This document shows positions 43,552-52,639 of a stretch of DNA of 64,000 nucleotides, one piece after another. The DNA comes from Methylobacterium phyllostachyos (GTDB lineage: Bacteria; Pseudomonadota; Alphaproteobacteria; Rhizobiales; Beijerinckiaceae). The notes beneath the pieces were generated by a model that worked only from the letters and a program-made list of their open reading frames with translations, did not search any database and had not been told where the DNA came from. The stretch's first letter is position 1; the number at the start of each line of letters is the position of its first letter. The position numbers and the translations under genes are program-made. The stretch is from assembly GCF_900103445.1 (NCBI RefSeq), contig NZ_FNHS01000005.1, forward strand, positions 186,001 to 250,000, in the 5' to 3' direction.

Positions 43552-44159
43552 CGATGCACTCCAAGCCGTTGACGATGCACCCCAGGCTTGCATGCGCAGC
43601 GGAAACTGACGCATCTTGGAGTATAAGCCTGCCAAACGTGTTTCGACCACCGTGAGTTGAAAATATTCGATCGCGCCGCACGCGCGCGAACCGACAAACC
43701 TGGCCAATCCGCTTGCGCGTCAGGTCGATCATCTGTGGCTGCGCTTGATGGATTGGTCCCCGCCGCCGGGGGCGTCCTCTCTGCTCGGGCTTCGCGGGGC
43801 GTCACGTGCGAACGGCCGTCGATAGACCTGCGGCCGAAGGGCCCAGATTTCCGGTGCGAAAGCCCCGTCCGGCGACGGGACATTAACATGGATTGAGACG
43901 TCTTAACTTGAGTTATAAAACCGTCGAGCCCGATTTTATCAGAGAAAAATTAAATTTTTGGCCGCTTCACCGCTGATTTATCAGCAGAAAATCAAATTTC
44001 GCGCGGATTAATCGCTCTAAATCTGCCCATCGACTGAACCGAGGTCCCGAAGCCGGGTTGGACAGGGTGCGAGGCCCGATGCTCCCATGGAGTACGGGAC
44101 CTACGGCCGATCGTGCGGTGAGCTTGAGCGCGCCGTGCCTCTCACGAGGGACAGACATT
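43552..44159. other. Long divergent regulatory region, Crp gene to Mn catalase
   Basis: No firm gene in 608 bases; the 79-codon plus-strand frame at 43657 has no family features. The half nearer the catalase gene (about 43895-44030) is strikingly AT-rich for this genome and carries an imperfect direct repeat (43932-43960 and 43975-44000). It is the likely promoter zone of the catalase gene. Confidence 0.6.
43932..44000. promoter_or_regulatory. AT-rich imperfect direct repeat before Mn catalase
   Basis: GATTTTATCAGAGAAAAATT (43932 on) and GATTTATCAGCAGAAAATC (43975 on) are two similar copies of about 27 bases, 43 bases apart, each followed by an AAATTT word. They may bind the divergent Crp-type regulator or another factor. 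Function inferred from position. Confidence 0.45.
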
Positions 44160-45017
44160 ATGTACTATCACGACAAGCGCCTGCAGTACCCGGTCAAGGT
44201 CGAAAGCCCCGATCCCGTCTATGCCCGCATGCTCCAGCAGGCGATCGGCGGCATCGAGGGCGAGATTCGCGTCGCCTTCCAGTACTTCTTCCAGGCCTGG
44301 GGCAACCGCGCTCCGACCACCAAGTACCGCGACATGCTCCTCCACACGGCCACCGAGGAAATCGGCCATATCGAGATGCTGGCGACCGCGGTGGCGATGA
44401 ACCTCGAAAACGCCCCCACCAAGGTTCAGGAAGCCGGCGCGGCCGACGCCATCGTGGGCGCCGTCATGGGCGGCGAGAACCCGCGCCACATGGTTGAGGG
44501 CATGCTGCACCGGCACCTGCTCTCCACCGGCATGGCGGCCTTCCCGGCCAATTGCGACGGTGTGCCGTTCGACATGAGCCACATCTACGCCAGCGGCAAC
44601 ATCGCGGCCGACATGTACTGCAACGTCGCTGCCGAGAGCACGGGGCGTGTCCTGGCGACCCGCCTGTACAACGCCACCAATGATCCCGGCATGCGCGACA
44701 TGTGGAGCTTCCTCATCGCCCGCGACACGATGCACCAGCAGCAATGGCTGGCGGTGATCGAGGAACTGGGCGGCGACGCCGGCACCCTGCCGATCCCGAA
44801 CTCCTTCCCGCAGGAGAAGGAGAACCAGAAGTTCAACTACAACTTCTTCGCGACCGCCGCGGACGGTTCGCCGCCCCCGGCCGGCCGCTGGACGGAAGGC
44901 GCCGCGATGGACGGCAAGGGCCAGTTCAGCGTGGTGCAGAACCAGCCGATGGGCGAGGAGCCGGTGCTCGGTCCGGCCCGTCCCGACAGCGGGGCCGAGA
45001 CCCAGCAGATCGGGTAA
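44160..45017 (+). CDS. Manganese catalase (non-heme)
   Basis: Decomposes hydrogen peroxide with a di-manganese centre in the cytoplasm. The 285 residues show the first ligand Glu35 in EGEIRVAFQYFFQAWG. The EExxH motif is TATEEIGHIEML (Glu67, His70), then AAESTGRVLATRLYN and the second His in ARDTMHQQQW. The C-terminal tail is Pro-rich (FFATAADGSPPPAGRW). ATG 44160, MYYHDKRLQYPV, is the standard start; GAGGGA lies upstream. It has its own long promoter region. A CsoR-like regulator gene follows 123 bases downstream. Confidence 0.95.
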   Translation: MYYHDKRLQYPVKVESPDPVYARMLQQAIGGIEGEIRVAFQYFFQAWGNRAPTTKYRDMLLHTATEEIGHIEMLATAVAMNLENAPTKVQEAGAADAIVGAVMGGENPRHMVEGMLHRHLLSTGMAAFPANCDGVPFDMSHIYASGNIAADMYCNVAAESTGRVLATRLYNATNDPGMRDMWSFLIARDTMHQQQWLAVIEELGGDAGTLPIPNSFPQEKENQKFNYNFFATAADGSPPPAGRWTEGAAMDGKGQFSVVQNQPMGEEPVLGPARPDSGAETQQIG

Positions 45018-45140
45018 CGGCACGGTGCTCCGGCCCGCTCGACGCGCCAGCGCGCCGGAGCACTCCTCCCCCGAGGCGCGCCGGGCCCGGCCCATCCAGG
45101 TCGACCCCCGGCGCGGATCAGACAGGCAGGTCCCAGAGCG

Positions 45141-45458
45141 GTGACAAACGGCACCTTCGTCGATGGTTGTGTCCTGCTCGCCCGTACCGACGCGGAGCGC
45201 GCGCCCCTCGTCCGGCGGCTGGGGCGCATCGAGGGGCAGATCCGGGGCCTGCGGGCGATGGTCGAGGCGGACCGGTACTGCCTCGACGAGATCCAGCAGG
45301 TCCGGGCCGCCACCGCGGCCTTGCGCGAGGTGGCGCTCCTCCTCATCGGTCAACACCTTGAGGCGGGTCTGGCCCTGGCGACCGAGCCGCAGGATCGCGA
45401 GGCGGTGCTGGAGGATCTCCGGCGGGTCCTGCGGGCCGCCATGGCGGAGACGCGGTAG
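45141..45458 (+). CDS. CsoR/FrmR-family metal-sensitive repressor with altered metal site
   Basis: A 105-residue all-helical DUF156 regulator. The core begins PLVRRLGRIEGQIRGLRAMV, the conserved DNA-binding helix. Of the three metal ligands of CsoR, Cys47 (DRYCLDEI) and His72 (GQHLEAG) are present with the right spacing of 25. The third, Cys or His four residues later, is Gly76. There is an N-terminal extension of about 18 residues with another Cys (DGCVLL). It may therefore sense something other than Cu(I). GTG at 45141 is used; the next in-frame starts would cut into the helix. It lies between Mn catalase and a small gene on the other strand. Confidence 0.88.
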   Translation: MTNGTFVDGCVLLARTDAERAPLVRRLGRIEGQIRGLRAMVEADRYCLDEIQQVRAATAALREVALLLIGQHLEAGLALATEPQDREAVLEDLRRVLRAAMAETR

Positions 45459-45483
45459 GATTTGGTGGTTCCGGCCGCCGGTC

Positions 45484-45729
45484 TCAGTGCCGGGTCAGCG
45501 TCGCGACAACCGCATCCTGCTCGACCGTCTCGGAGAAGCGGGCGAGCCGGCTGAGGCTCGGTTCGCTCAAGCCCCCGGCATGGGCGAAGGTGGTCAGCGC
45601 GATGCCGACCAGGAACCGCGCCTCGTCGGCGGTCACGGCCCGCCCGCTCAGCGTGCTGGCTGCGCCGCGCAGCGCAAGGACGGCCTGCTGGAAGGCCGGG
45701 TCGTTTTCGAGGTCCGATAAGCGGGTCAT
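45484..45729 (-). CDS. Small hypothetical protein
   Basis: An 81-residue soluble protein, not recognised. It is predicted all-helical: LENDPAFQQAVLALRGAAST, TADEARFLVGIALTTFAHAG, and SLSRLARFSETVEQDAVVAT. Convergent with the CsoR-like gene, 25 bases apart. No motif suggests a function; the composition and start ATG look genuine. Confidence 0.6.
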   Translation of the reverse strand: MTRLSDLENDPAFQQAVLALRGAASTLSGRAVTADEARFLVGIALTTFAHAGGLSEPSLSRLARFSETVEQDAVVATLTRH

Positions 45730-45910
45730 GCCTGGGGTTCCGGATTCGGCGTGCGGTCATCTCGGCACGGTCGAGCTTGAAGGGTCACCGCGATGATCTT
45801 CCGCCCGGGTCGGCAGATACGCCGCAGTGCGGGATAGATTTGCGGTGCTGACATCCCTCGAAAACCGTTCCGAAATCACGAGTTTCGTCCTCGATTATCA
45901 GCCGGTACAT

Positions 45911-45950
45911 CATGGATCAATCGTAAGATCTCGATTTCGGCTGATCCATG
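45911..45950. promoter_or_regulatory. Inverted repeat upstream of the sigma-factor gene
   Basis: CATGGATCA (45911-45919) and its exact complement TGATCCATG (45942-45950) are 22 bases apart. They lie 76 bases before the sigma start codon in an AT-richer stretch. This could be an operator for a dimeric regulator or a hairpin in the leader. Confidence 0.5.
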
Positions 45951-46025
45951 TTGCGGCATCGGTTTGGGGATCAGGGACTAATGGGCGGACCGATGCTCTT
46001 AATTCATCTCAGGTGATCGGCTGTC

Positions 46026-46775
46026 ATGCTTCAACACGCGACTGACGGTGAGACACTCACCCCGCAGGTGCCCCGGCTCCCGGGCAGCGTCCAGTCTCAT
46101 CTGGGCCATCTGCTCGCGGCGACCTATGCCCAGGATGCGATCGAGCCGACCATCGCGGACCGCTTCGCCGACCTCCTGAAGCTGCTGGACGCGGCCTTCG
46201 GCAGGGCCCAGGACGGCCACGAGGCGGCGTTCCAGACCTCCCTGCTGCGCATGGTGCCGAACCTTCAACGCTTCGCGCGCTCGCTGCTGCGCAACCATGT
46301 CGGGGCCGACGACCTCCTTCAGAACACGCTGCTGCGAGCGTGGCGCTCGCGGGCCAGCTTCGCGCCGGGCACGAACCTGGAGGCGTGGCTGTTCACGATC
46401 ATGCGCAACCAGTTCTACAACGAGCACCGCAAGCGCGGCCGCGAGGTGCAGGACGAGGATGGCGCGCAGGCGGAGCGGATGGTCTCGCTCCCCGAGCAGG
46501 GGGGCCACCTCGACCTGAGCGACGTGCGCGCCGCCCTCGACCGGCTCGCGCCCATGATGCGGCAGGCGCTGGTGCTCGTGGCGATCGAGAACCTCACCTA
46601 CGAGGAGACAGCCGCAGTCATGCGGTGCCGGATCGGCACCGTGAAGAGCCGGGTCTGGCGGGCGCGGACCCAGCTCGCCGAGATGCTGGGCTATACCGGC
46701 CTGGAGGTCGGCACCGACGAGGTCATGCTGGCCGCGGCCGGGCCACGGGGCCGGAGACCCGCCACCGTCTCCTGA
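46026..46775 (+). CDS. EcfG-like ECF sigma factor with NepR-like N-terminal segment
   Basis: A 249-residue protein. Sigma region 2 (about residues 68-138) has SLLRMVPNLQRFARSLLRN, ADDLLQNTLLRAWRSRASF and GTNLEAWLFTIMRNQFYNE. Region 4 (about 165-222) has ALDRLAPMMRQALVLVAIEN and CRIGTVKSRVWRARTQLAEM. Both are closest to EcfG, the general stress response sigma of alphaproteobacteria. The first 60 residues are unusual: LGHLLAATYAQDAIEPTIAD plus RFADLLKLLDAA matches the NepR core (IGxxLRxxYDxxxxEPIPDRFxxLLxxLD). NepR is the anti-sigma of EcfG, so inhibitor and sigma seem joined in one chain. No phyR or separate nepR is in the window. Confidence 0.88.
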   Translation: MLQHATDGETLTPQVPRLPGSVQSHLGHLLAATYAQDAIEPTIADRFADLLKLLDAAFGRAQDGHEAAFQTSLLRMVPNLQRFARSLLRNHVGADDLLQNTLLRAWRSRASFAPGTNLEAWLFTIMRNQFYNEHRKRGREVQDEDGAQAERMVSLPEQGGHLDLSDVRAALDRLAPMMRQALVLVAIENLTYEETAAVMRCRIGTVKSRVWRARTQLAEMLGYTGLEVGTDEVMLAAAGPRGRRPATVS

Positions 46776-46863
46776 GCGCGACGCGTTTCGGGGGTCGCGT
46801 CAGGCAACCTTGCACGCGTAGGATGATGCAACCGTCACGCGCGCCAGGAGCCGCCGTTCCCGC

Positions 46864-47244
46864 ATGCCGTCGCTTGTTCCCGCCCGCTGGACCCTCCTTC
46901 TCGGTTTGCTTCTGGTCGCCTGCGCGTCTGCCGTCCGGGCGATGCCCGGACCTGCGGCGCGGGCTTGGCTCTCGGACCTCGTCATGCGGATCGATGCCGC
47001 GGATCGGGCCGAGCGGCGGACAGGGTCCGGGCGGCGGGCCGGCACCGTTGTCGTCCATGTGGAGATCGCCACCGACGGGGCCTTGCAGCTTGCCGAGATC
47101 GAGCGCAGCTCGGGCTCGCCGGCGCTCGATCAGCGGGCTCTGCGCGCCGTCAGGGGCGTCGGCCCGCTCTCCGCGCCGCCGGCCGGCCTCGTGGGAAGCG
47201 CGGGCGTGGCCGACCTGAGCATCCCTGTCGAACTCGGCCGCTGA
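46864..47244 (+). CDS. Periplasmic TonB C-terminal-domain-like protein
   Basis: A 126-residue protein with a signal or lipoprotein-like N-terminus (ARWTLLLGLLLVACASAVRA). The C-terminal half matches the TonB C-terminal fold: GTVVVHVEIATDGALQLAEI, ERSSGSPALDQRALRAVRGV and a final strand. There is no Pro-rich spacer, so it is not a complete TonB. Such stand-alone domains occur in periplasmic proteins of unknown role. It follows the sigma gene by 88 bases on the same strand and could be in its regulon. Confidence 0.82.
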   Translation: MPSLVPARWTLLLGLLLVACASAVRAMPGPAARAWLSDLVMRIDAADRAERRTGSGRRAGTVVVHVEIATDGALQLAEIERSSGSPALDQRALRAVRGVGPLSAPPAGLVGSAGVADLSIPVELGR

Positions 47245-47580
47245 GTGCGCGGCGGGTCAGCGTGATGACGATCACGCCCGAACCGAAGCAGGACGCCACG
47301 CGCAGCAGGATGCCGGCCCGTTCCCGCACCCAAAACCGCCTCCCGAAGCTCGAGCGATCCTGGGCTGATCCGCTGGTGCGCCAGTGGCGCGGGGATCGCA
47401 GTGCTGCGTCTGGGCAGCGGAGGATCGGGCCCGCCCCACGTCGGTCGGTGCGCGTGCGAATCCGATCGAACATCGATGTCATCAATATGAGCTATCGATC
47501 CAATCTGTTTGGATCATGTTGCTGTGCAGCGTAAATATCCCTCGACGCCGGGCAGGACCCGGCCATTGAGAGGATTGATC
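47245..47580. other. Intergenic region before a small secreted-protein gene
   Basis: 336 bases. An 89-codon frame from ATG 47265 is Arg/Ser-rich with no ribosome site, and I do not call it. The last 120 bases are AT-richer and hold the hairpin or operator GATCCAA-TCTGT-TTGGATC (47497-47515), probably part of the promoter for the gene at 47581. Confidence 0.5.
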
Positions 47581-47802
47581 ATGACCCTTCGCACCTTTGT
47601 TCTCGCCGCCCTCATCGCCGCTCCGACAGCCGGCACGGCCCTGGCCGACGAGGCCCTCACCCTGACGCCGCCGCTCTACCGCGAGCAGGCGCGGACCACG
47701 GCCGCGACGCGCCCGACCTCCGAGCTCGCGACGGTTCCGCGCCTCGTCCCGGCCTCGCCGACCGCCCGGCGGGTCGTCGCGACGGCGGTGCCGGCCCGCT
47801 GA
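47581..47802 (+). CDS. Small secreted protein
   Basis: A 73-residue protein with a signal peptide (MTLRTFVLAALIAAPTAGTA, cut after LAD or nearby). The mature part of about 50 residues is Ala/Thr/Pro/Arg-rich (TPPLYREQARTTAATRPTSE) and has no motif. The ATG at 47581 has GAGAGGATTGATC upstream. Function unknown; small exported proteins like this are common in the genus. Confidence 0.72.
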   Translation: MTLRTFVLAALIAAPTAGTALADEALTLTPPLYREQARTTAATRPTSELATVPRLVPASPTARRVVATAVPAR

Positions 47803-48064
47803 TGCCGGCGCGGCCGATGAGCCGCCCCTGCCGGAGCAGCCGGCCCCTCTCGGACGTGCTGCGGGCGTCCCGTCCGCAGCACGCAGGCCTTCGCACAGGG
47901 CCTGTTCGCCATCCCAGCTGATTCCCGGTGTCGCCCCTCGGCCCGGCGCCCCATGCAAATATTGCATGGCCGTCCCCACCGCTCGCCGTGCATCTGGGCC
48001 ATGCCCTCCGGGGACGACTCTCTTCGGCCGCAATGTGTATGCTCGGGCCAAACGGAGGATACCG

Positions 48065-48274
48065 ATGGCCTACAGAATCTCGTTCCAGAAGGGGAAGCGG
48101 GTCAGCTTCACCAAGCTGTGGCCCTGCGATCTTGAGGCCGCCATCGCCCACGCCAAGGCTCAGCTCCCGGTTCAGAGGGCGCAGAGCGGCGCCACGTCCG
48201 TCAGCGTCGTGTGCGAGCGGACCGGCGAAGTCGTGTACACCTTCACGGAGCAGCCCGAGGCGGTCGAGTCCTGA
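48065..48274 (+). CDS. Small hypothetical protein
   Basis: A 69-residue soluble protein, MAYRISFQKGKRVSFTKLWP, then CDLEAAIAHAKAQLPVQ and VSVVCERTGEVVYTFTEQ. It has the look of a small alpha-beta fold and good coding character. ACGGAGGATACCG precedes the ATG. A GC hairpin just downstream separates it from the convergent allA gene. No function can be assigned. Confidence 0.75.
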   Translation: MAYRISFQKGKRVSFTKLWPCDLEAAIAHAKAQLPVQRAQSGATSVSVVCERTGEVVYTFTEQPEAVES

Positions 48275-48279
48275 TCTGT

Positions 48280-48300
48280 CCCGCGGCGCCCCCGCGCGGG
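48280..48300. terminator. GC hairpin between convergent genes
   Basis: CCCGCG (48280-48285) pairs with CGCGGG (48295-48300). It lies between the stop codons of a small plus-strand gene and allA, the expected place for a shared terminator. No T-run is seen. Confidence 0.5.
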
Positions 48301-48306
48301 TCAGCG

Positions 48307-48831
48307 TCAGTTCCCGCCCGGCAGGTGGATCGTCCAGGGGTGCGCGAACGTGTGCTCCGCCAGGTTCTCGCCCGGTCCGCCCCGGTCGATCACCACGAAA
48401 TCCTGCCGCGCCCCGAACGGCGTGAGAACGCCGTGCCACGTGCCGCGCGCGTAGCAGACGCCCTGGCAGCCCCCGGCGGTAACGAAGGCCCGCGGCCGCC
48501 CGGGCTTGCCGTCCTCGTCCGGGCAGACCACGACCAGGAACGGGGCGGCGCTCAACGGAACGAAGGCCTGCGCCCCGAGTGGGTGTCGCTCGACTAGGCT
48601 CAGGCGTAGCGGCAGCGCGTAGGGTTGAGCCTCCACGAGGCCGACCACCACCCGCGCGCCCTCTCCCACCACCTCGACGGCCGCGAGATCGTGGAAGCGG
48701 CGCGCCATGCCGGCATTCATCGGGCGCGGCGCAGTGCCCGCCGTGTCGATCACCTGCCCGAACGGCGCGAAGGCCGCCGCCGTCAGGGGCTCGGCCGTCA
48801 CCGAGCGCGTTCCGGGCTCCGCCGCCTTCAT
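48307..48831 (-). CDS. allA: Ureidoglycolate lyase
   Basis: Cleaves ureidoglycolate to glyoxylate and urea in the last steps of purine (allantoin) use. The 174 residues contain FAPFGQVIDTAGTAPRPMNA, the family region with VPLSAAPFLVVVCPDEDGKP, and RGTWHGVLTPFGARQDFVVI with the catalytic-site residues of the cupin-like barrel. The start ATG (48831) overlaps the allE stop codon, so the two are coupled. It is the last gene of a three-gene minus-strand operon (symporter, allE, allA). Confidence 0.93.
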   Translation of the reverse strand: MKAAEPGTRSVTAEPLTAAAFAPFGQVIDTAGTAPRPMNAGMARRFHDLAAVEVVGEGARVVVGLVEAQPYALPLRLSLVERHPLGAQAFVPLSAAPFLVVVCPDEDGKPGRPRAFVTAGGCQGVCYARGTWHGVLTPFGARQDFVVIDRGGPGENLAEHTFAHPWTIHLPGGN

Positions 48832-49663
48832 CGGGCAAACCCGCGCGGCGCCAGGGCGGGATGCCGGTTGACGTCCTTGTACAGGAGGTAGCGGAACTGG
48901 CCCGGGCCACCCGCGTAGCAGGCCTGGGGACAGAAGGCGCGCAACCACATGAAGTCGCCCGCCTCGACCTCGACCCAGTCGCGGTTGAGACGGTAGGCGG
49001 CCTTGCCCTCCAGCACGAACAGGCCGTGCTCCATCACGTGCGTCTCCTCGAACGGGATGGTCCCGCCAGGCTGCATCGTGACGATGGTGATGTGCATGTC
49101 GTGGCGCAGGTCGTCGGGGGCGACGAAGCGGGTCGTGGCCCAGGCGCCGTTGGTGCCGGGCATGGCGGCCGGCGCGATCTCGCTTTCGTGCGCGACGATG
49201 GCGTCCGGCACGCCGAGCCCCGGCGCGGGCTCGTAACGCTTGCGGATCCAGTGGAAGCGGGCCGCCTCGGTGCCGTCGTTGCGCAGGCGCCAGGACGCGC
49301 CCGGTGGCAGGTAGGCGTAGCTGCCGGGACGTAGCGTGTGGGCCTCACCCGCCAGTTCCAGGCGCGGGGTGCCCCCGCTCACGAACAGCACGCCCTCGGC
49401 TCCCGAATCGGGCTCAGGGGTCTCGCTGCCGCCGCCCGGGGCGACCTCCATCAGGTATTGGGCGAAGGTCTCGGCGAAGCCCGAGAGGGGCCGTGCCAGG
49501 ATCCAGGCCCGGGTCCCATGCCAGCCGGGCAGGAAGCTCGTGACGATGTCGCTCATCACGCCGTGCGGGATCACCGCGTAGGCCTCGGTGAAGACCGCGC
49601 GGCCGGTCATCAGCGCCGTCTGCGCCGGCAGGCCGCCACAGGCGGGGTTATAGGCTTGCGCGG

Positions 49664-49667
<4 letters not shown>
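48828..49667 (-). CDS. allE: (S)-ureidoglycine aminohydrolase (bicupin)
   Basis: Releases ammonia from ureidoglycine to give ureidoglycolate, the substrate of the next gene product. The 279 residues form two cupin domains. The C-terminal one has the metal motif GGTIPFEETHVMEHGLFVLE, with Glu and His ligands, and GDFMWLRAFCPQACYAGGPG. The N-terminal one has GVLFVSGGTPRLELAGEAHT and AYLPPGASWRLRNDG. Both ends overlap neighbours by 4 bases (ATGA), upstream with the symporter gene and downstream with allA, so all three are translated together. Confidence 0.93.
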
Positions 49668-50998
<1,331 letters not shown>

Positions 50999-51344
50999 CG
51001 CAACCTCCCTGATGTGCGCGAGCGGTTCCGCTCCCGGGCCGTTCGGCTCCGATCCGCGGACGCGGGCCAAATGGTCGAGCGTCGCAGCACGACACCCTCC
51101 CGCCGGAGCATTCAGACGTCAAATATCTGTTTCGTTTGCATTCAGACGCTTTGAGTCTAGATATGGTTGTAAACCAGCGTCGAGCCCTCCTTGGCCCGGG
51201 GATCCCGCTCCCGCAGACGCGTCAAAGCTGACCAGCGCTTCGCCGGCACGCCGGCGGACCTCCACCGCGTCGCCTTCGCCTGCCTCCTGCTCCGACAGGC
51301 CGCTCGAGCCGCCAAAGGCCCATAGGAGCCCTGGGATACACGGC
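50999..51344. promoter_or_regulatory. Divergent control region, symporter operon and LysR gene
   Basis: 346 bases with no gene. The word GCATTCAGACG occurs twice, at 51108-51118 and 51138-51148, exactly 30 bases apart, about three helix turns. ATATCT (51123) and AGATAT (51159) make a looser inverted pair around them. This is the layout expected for a LysR tetramer binding site that controls the ureide operon. Confidence 0.55.
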
Positions 51345-52223
51345 ATGGAACTTCGGCATCTTCGCTACTTCCTGGCGGTCGCCAGACATCTGAACTTCAC
51401 CGCGGCCGCCGAGAGCCTCGGTGTTGCGCAGCCGCCGCTGAGCCAGCAGATCCGGGACCTCGAGGCCGAGATCGGAACCGCCCTGTTCGTGCGCACGACG
51501 CGGCGCGTCGCCCTGACCCCGGCCGGACTGGATTTCCTGGCGGAGGCCGCCGCGATCCTGGAGCGGGCCGGCGGGGCGGTCGAGCGCGCGCGGGCCATCG
51601 GGGCCGGAACCGCCGGCATCCTCAATGTCGGCCTGACCGGATCGATGCTGGCCGGTCCCCTCGCCCGGGCGATCCGGGACTATGCGCGCGCCTATCCGGA
51701 CGTCGATCTGCGCATCCACGAGATGTCGCCGGACCGGCAGATCGCCCTGCTGCGATCCGGGCAGACGGATGTCAGCTTCCTGCGCTGCCCGCCGCCCGAC
51801 GCCGACCTGATCCGTGCACGCGCCTGGCGGGAGGGCGTCCGCCTCGTGCTGCCGAAGGGGCACCGCCTGGCCGCCTCGCCCGTCGCCCTGGCGGATCTCG
51901 CCGGCGAGCGGTTCGTGTTCCTGCGGCTCGCCGATTCCCGGTTCGCCAAATACCTCTGGGACCGCTGCACCGAGGCCGGCTTCGTCCCGACCATCACGCA
52001 TCAGGCCGTCGAGGCGGCATCGCTGACGAGCCTCGTCGCGGCCGGGCTGGGGATCGCCATCATCCCCGAATGCGTCGCCCGGCTGGCCCATGCCGACGTG
52101 GTCTACAGGCCCCTCCGGGGACCGCGGATCCGCGCCGACGTCTACGCCCTCTGGATGCACGCGAAGCAGCCGCTGGTCGAGACCTTCGTGCGTCGGGTGC
52201 AGGGCGAAGACCCGCGCCCATGA
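51345..52223 (+). CDS. LysR-family transcription regulator
   Basis: A 292-residue regulator. The N-terminal winged helix reads MELRHLRYFLAVARHLNFTA, then LGVAQPPLSQQIRDLEAEIG. The effector domain from about residue 90 has GILNVGLTGSMLAGPLARAI and VSFLRCPPPDADLIRARAWR, as in the subgroup that senses organic acids. The open frame extends further upstream, but ATG 51345 is where the family starts. It is divergent from the symporter-allE-allA operon and probably controls it in response to a ureide or related acid. Confidence 0.92.
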   Translation: MELRHLRYFLAVARHLNFTAAAESLGVAQPPLSQQIRDLEAEIGTALFVRTTRRVALTPAGLDFLAEAAAILERAGGAVERARAIGAGTAGILNVGLTGSMLAGPLARAIRDYARAYPDVDLRIHEMSPDRQIALLRSGQTDVSFLRCPPPDADLIRARAWREGVRLVLPKGHRLAASPVALADLAGERFVFLRLADSRFAKYLWDRCTEAGFVPTITHQAVEAASLTSLVAAGLGIAIIPECVARLAHADVVYRPLRGPRIRADVYALWMHAKQPLVETFVRRVQGEDPRP

Positions 52224-52639
52224 TCGATCGGATCCGCGGCCGGACCTGGGTTCGCGTCCCAAGCCGCGCCACCGTCTGAGAATCGGGGCGCCGGCACGAA
52301 CGATCAACCTGAACGCCAGCCGGCACGGCGTTGTAGAAAATTCATGATAGTCACCATCGCGTTGCTCGACCGTACTGGAGAAAATAGAGCTTCTGATAGT
52401 GAAGTCTGCGCAAGAGATGGTTATATTGAACGCGTACCGACCAAGAATGACTTTGCATTGTAGTGTATAACTCAAAGATCATCTGAACAATTTGTGGTTC
52501 ATCTGTGCATCGCAGATCAGAAAATCACGATCAGTTTATTGATTTGAAACTTGAGGCTTCGTATGACCCGCCGCGTGAAAGCGTTCTGCGTGGTCGTCGC
52601 TGGCGTGCGGCCTCAACTTGAGAAGAGCGGAAAGACGTC
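52224..52639. other. AT-rich intergenic region before the chemotaxis-like cluster
   Basis: 416 bases. From about 52330 to 52550 the sequence is much more AT-rich than the rest of the window and has no gene. It is the likely promoter zone of the whole cluster. A 29-codon frame (ATG 52563 to TGA 52652) overlaps the receptor start, but I see no evidence that it is translated. Confidence 0.6.

Noticed and set aside
43657-43896. 79-codon plus-strand frame in the Crp/catalase gap
   Set aside because: Composition is that of random GC-rich sequence and no start signal is seen.
47265-47534. 89-codon plus-strand frame
   Set aside because: Arg/Ser-rich, no ribosome site, no motif, and it runs through the apparent promoter region of the next gene.
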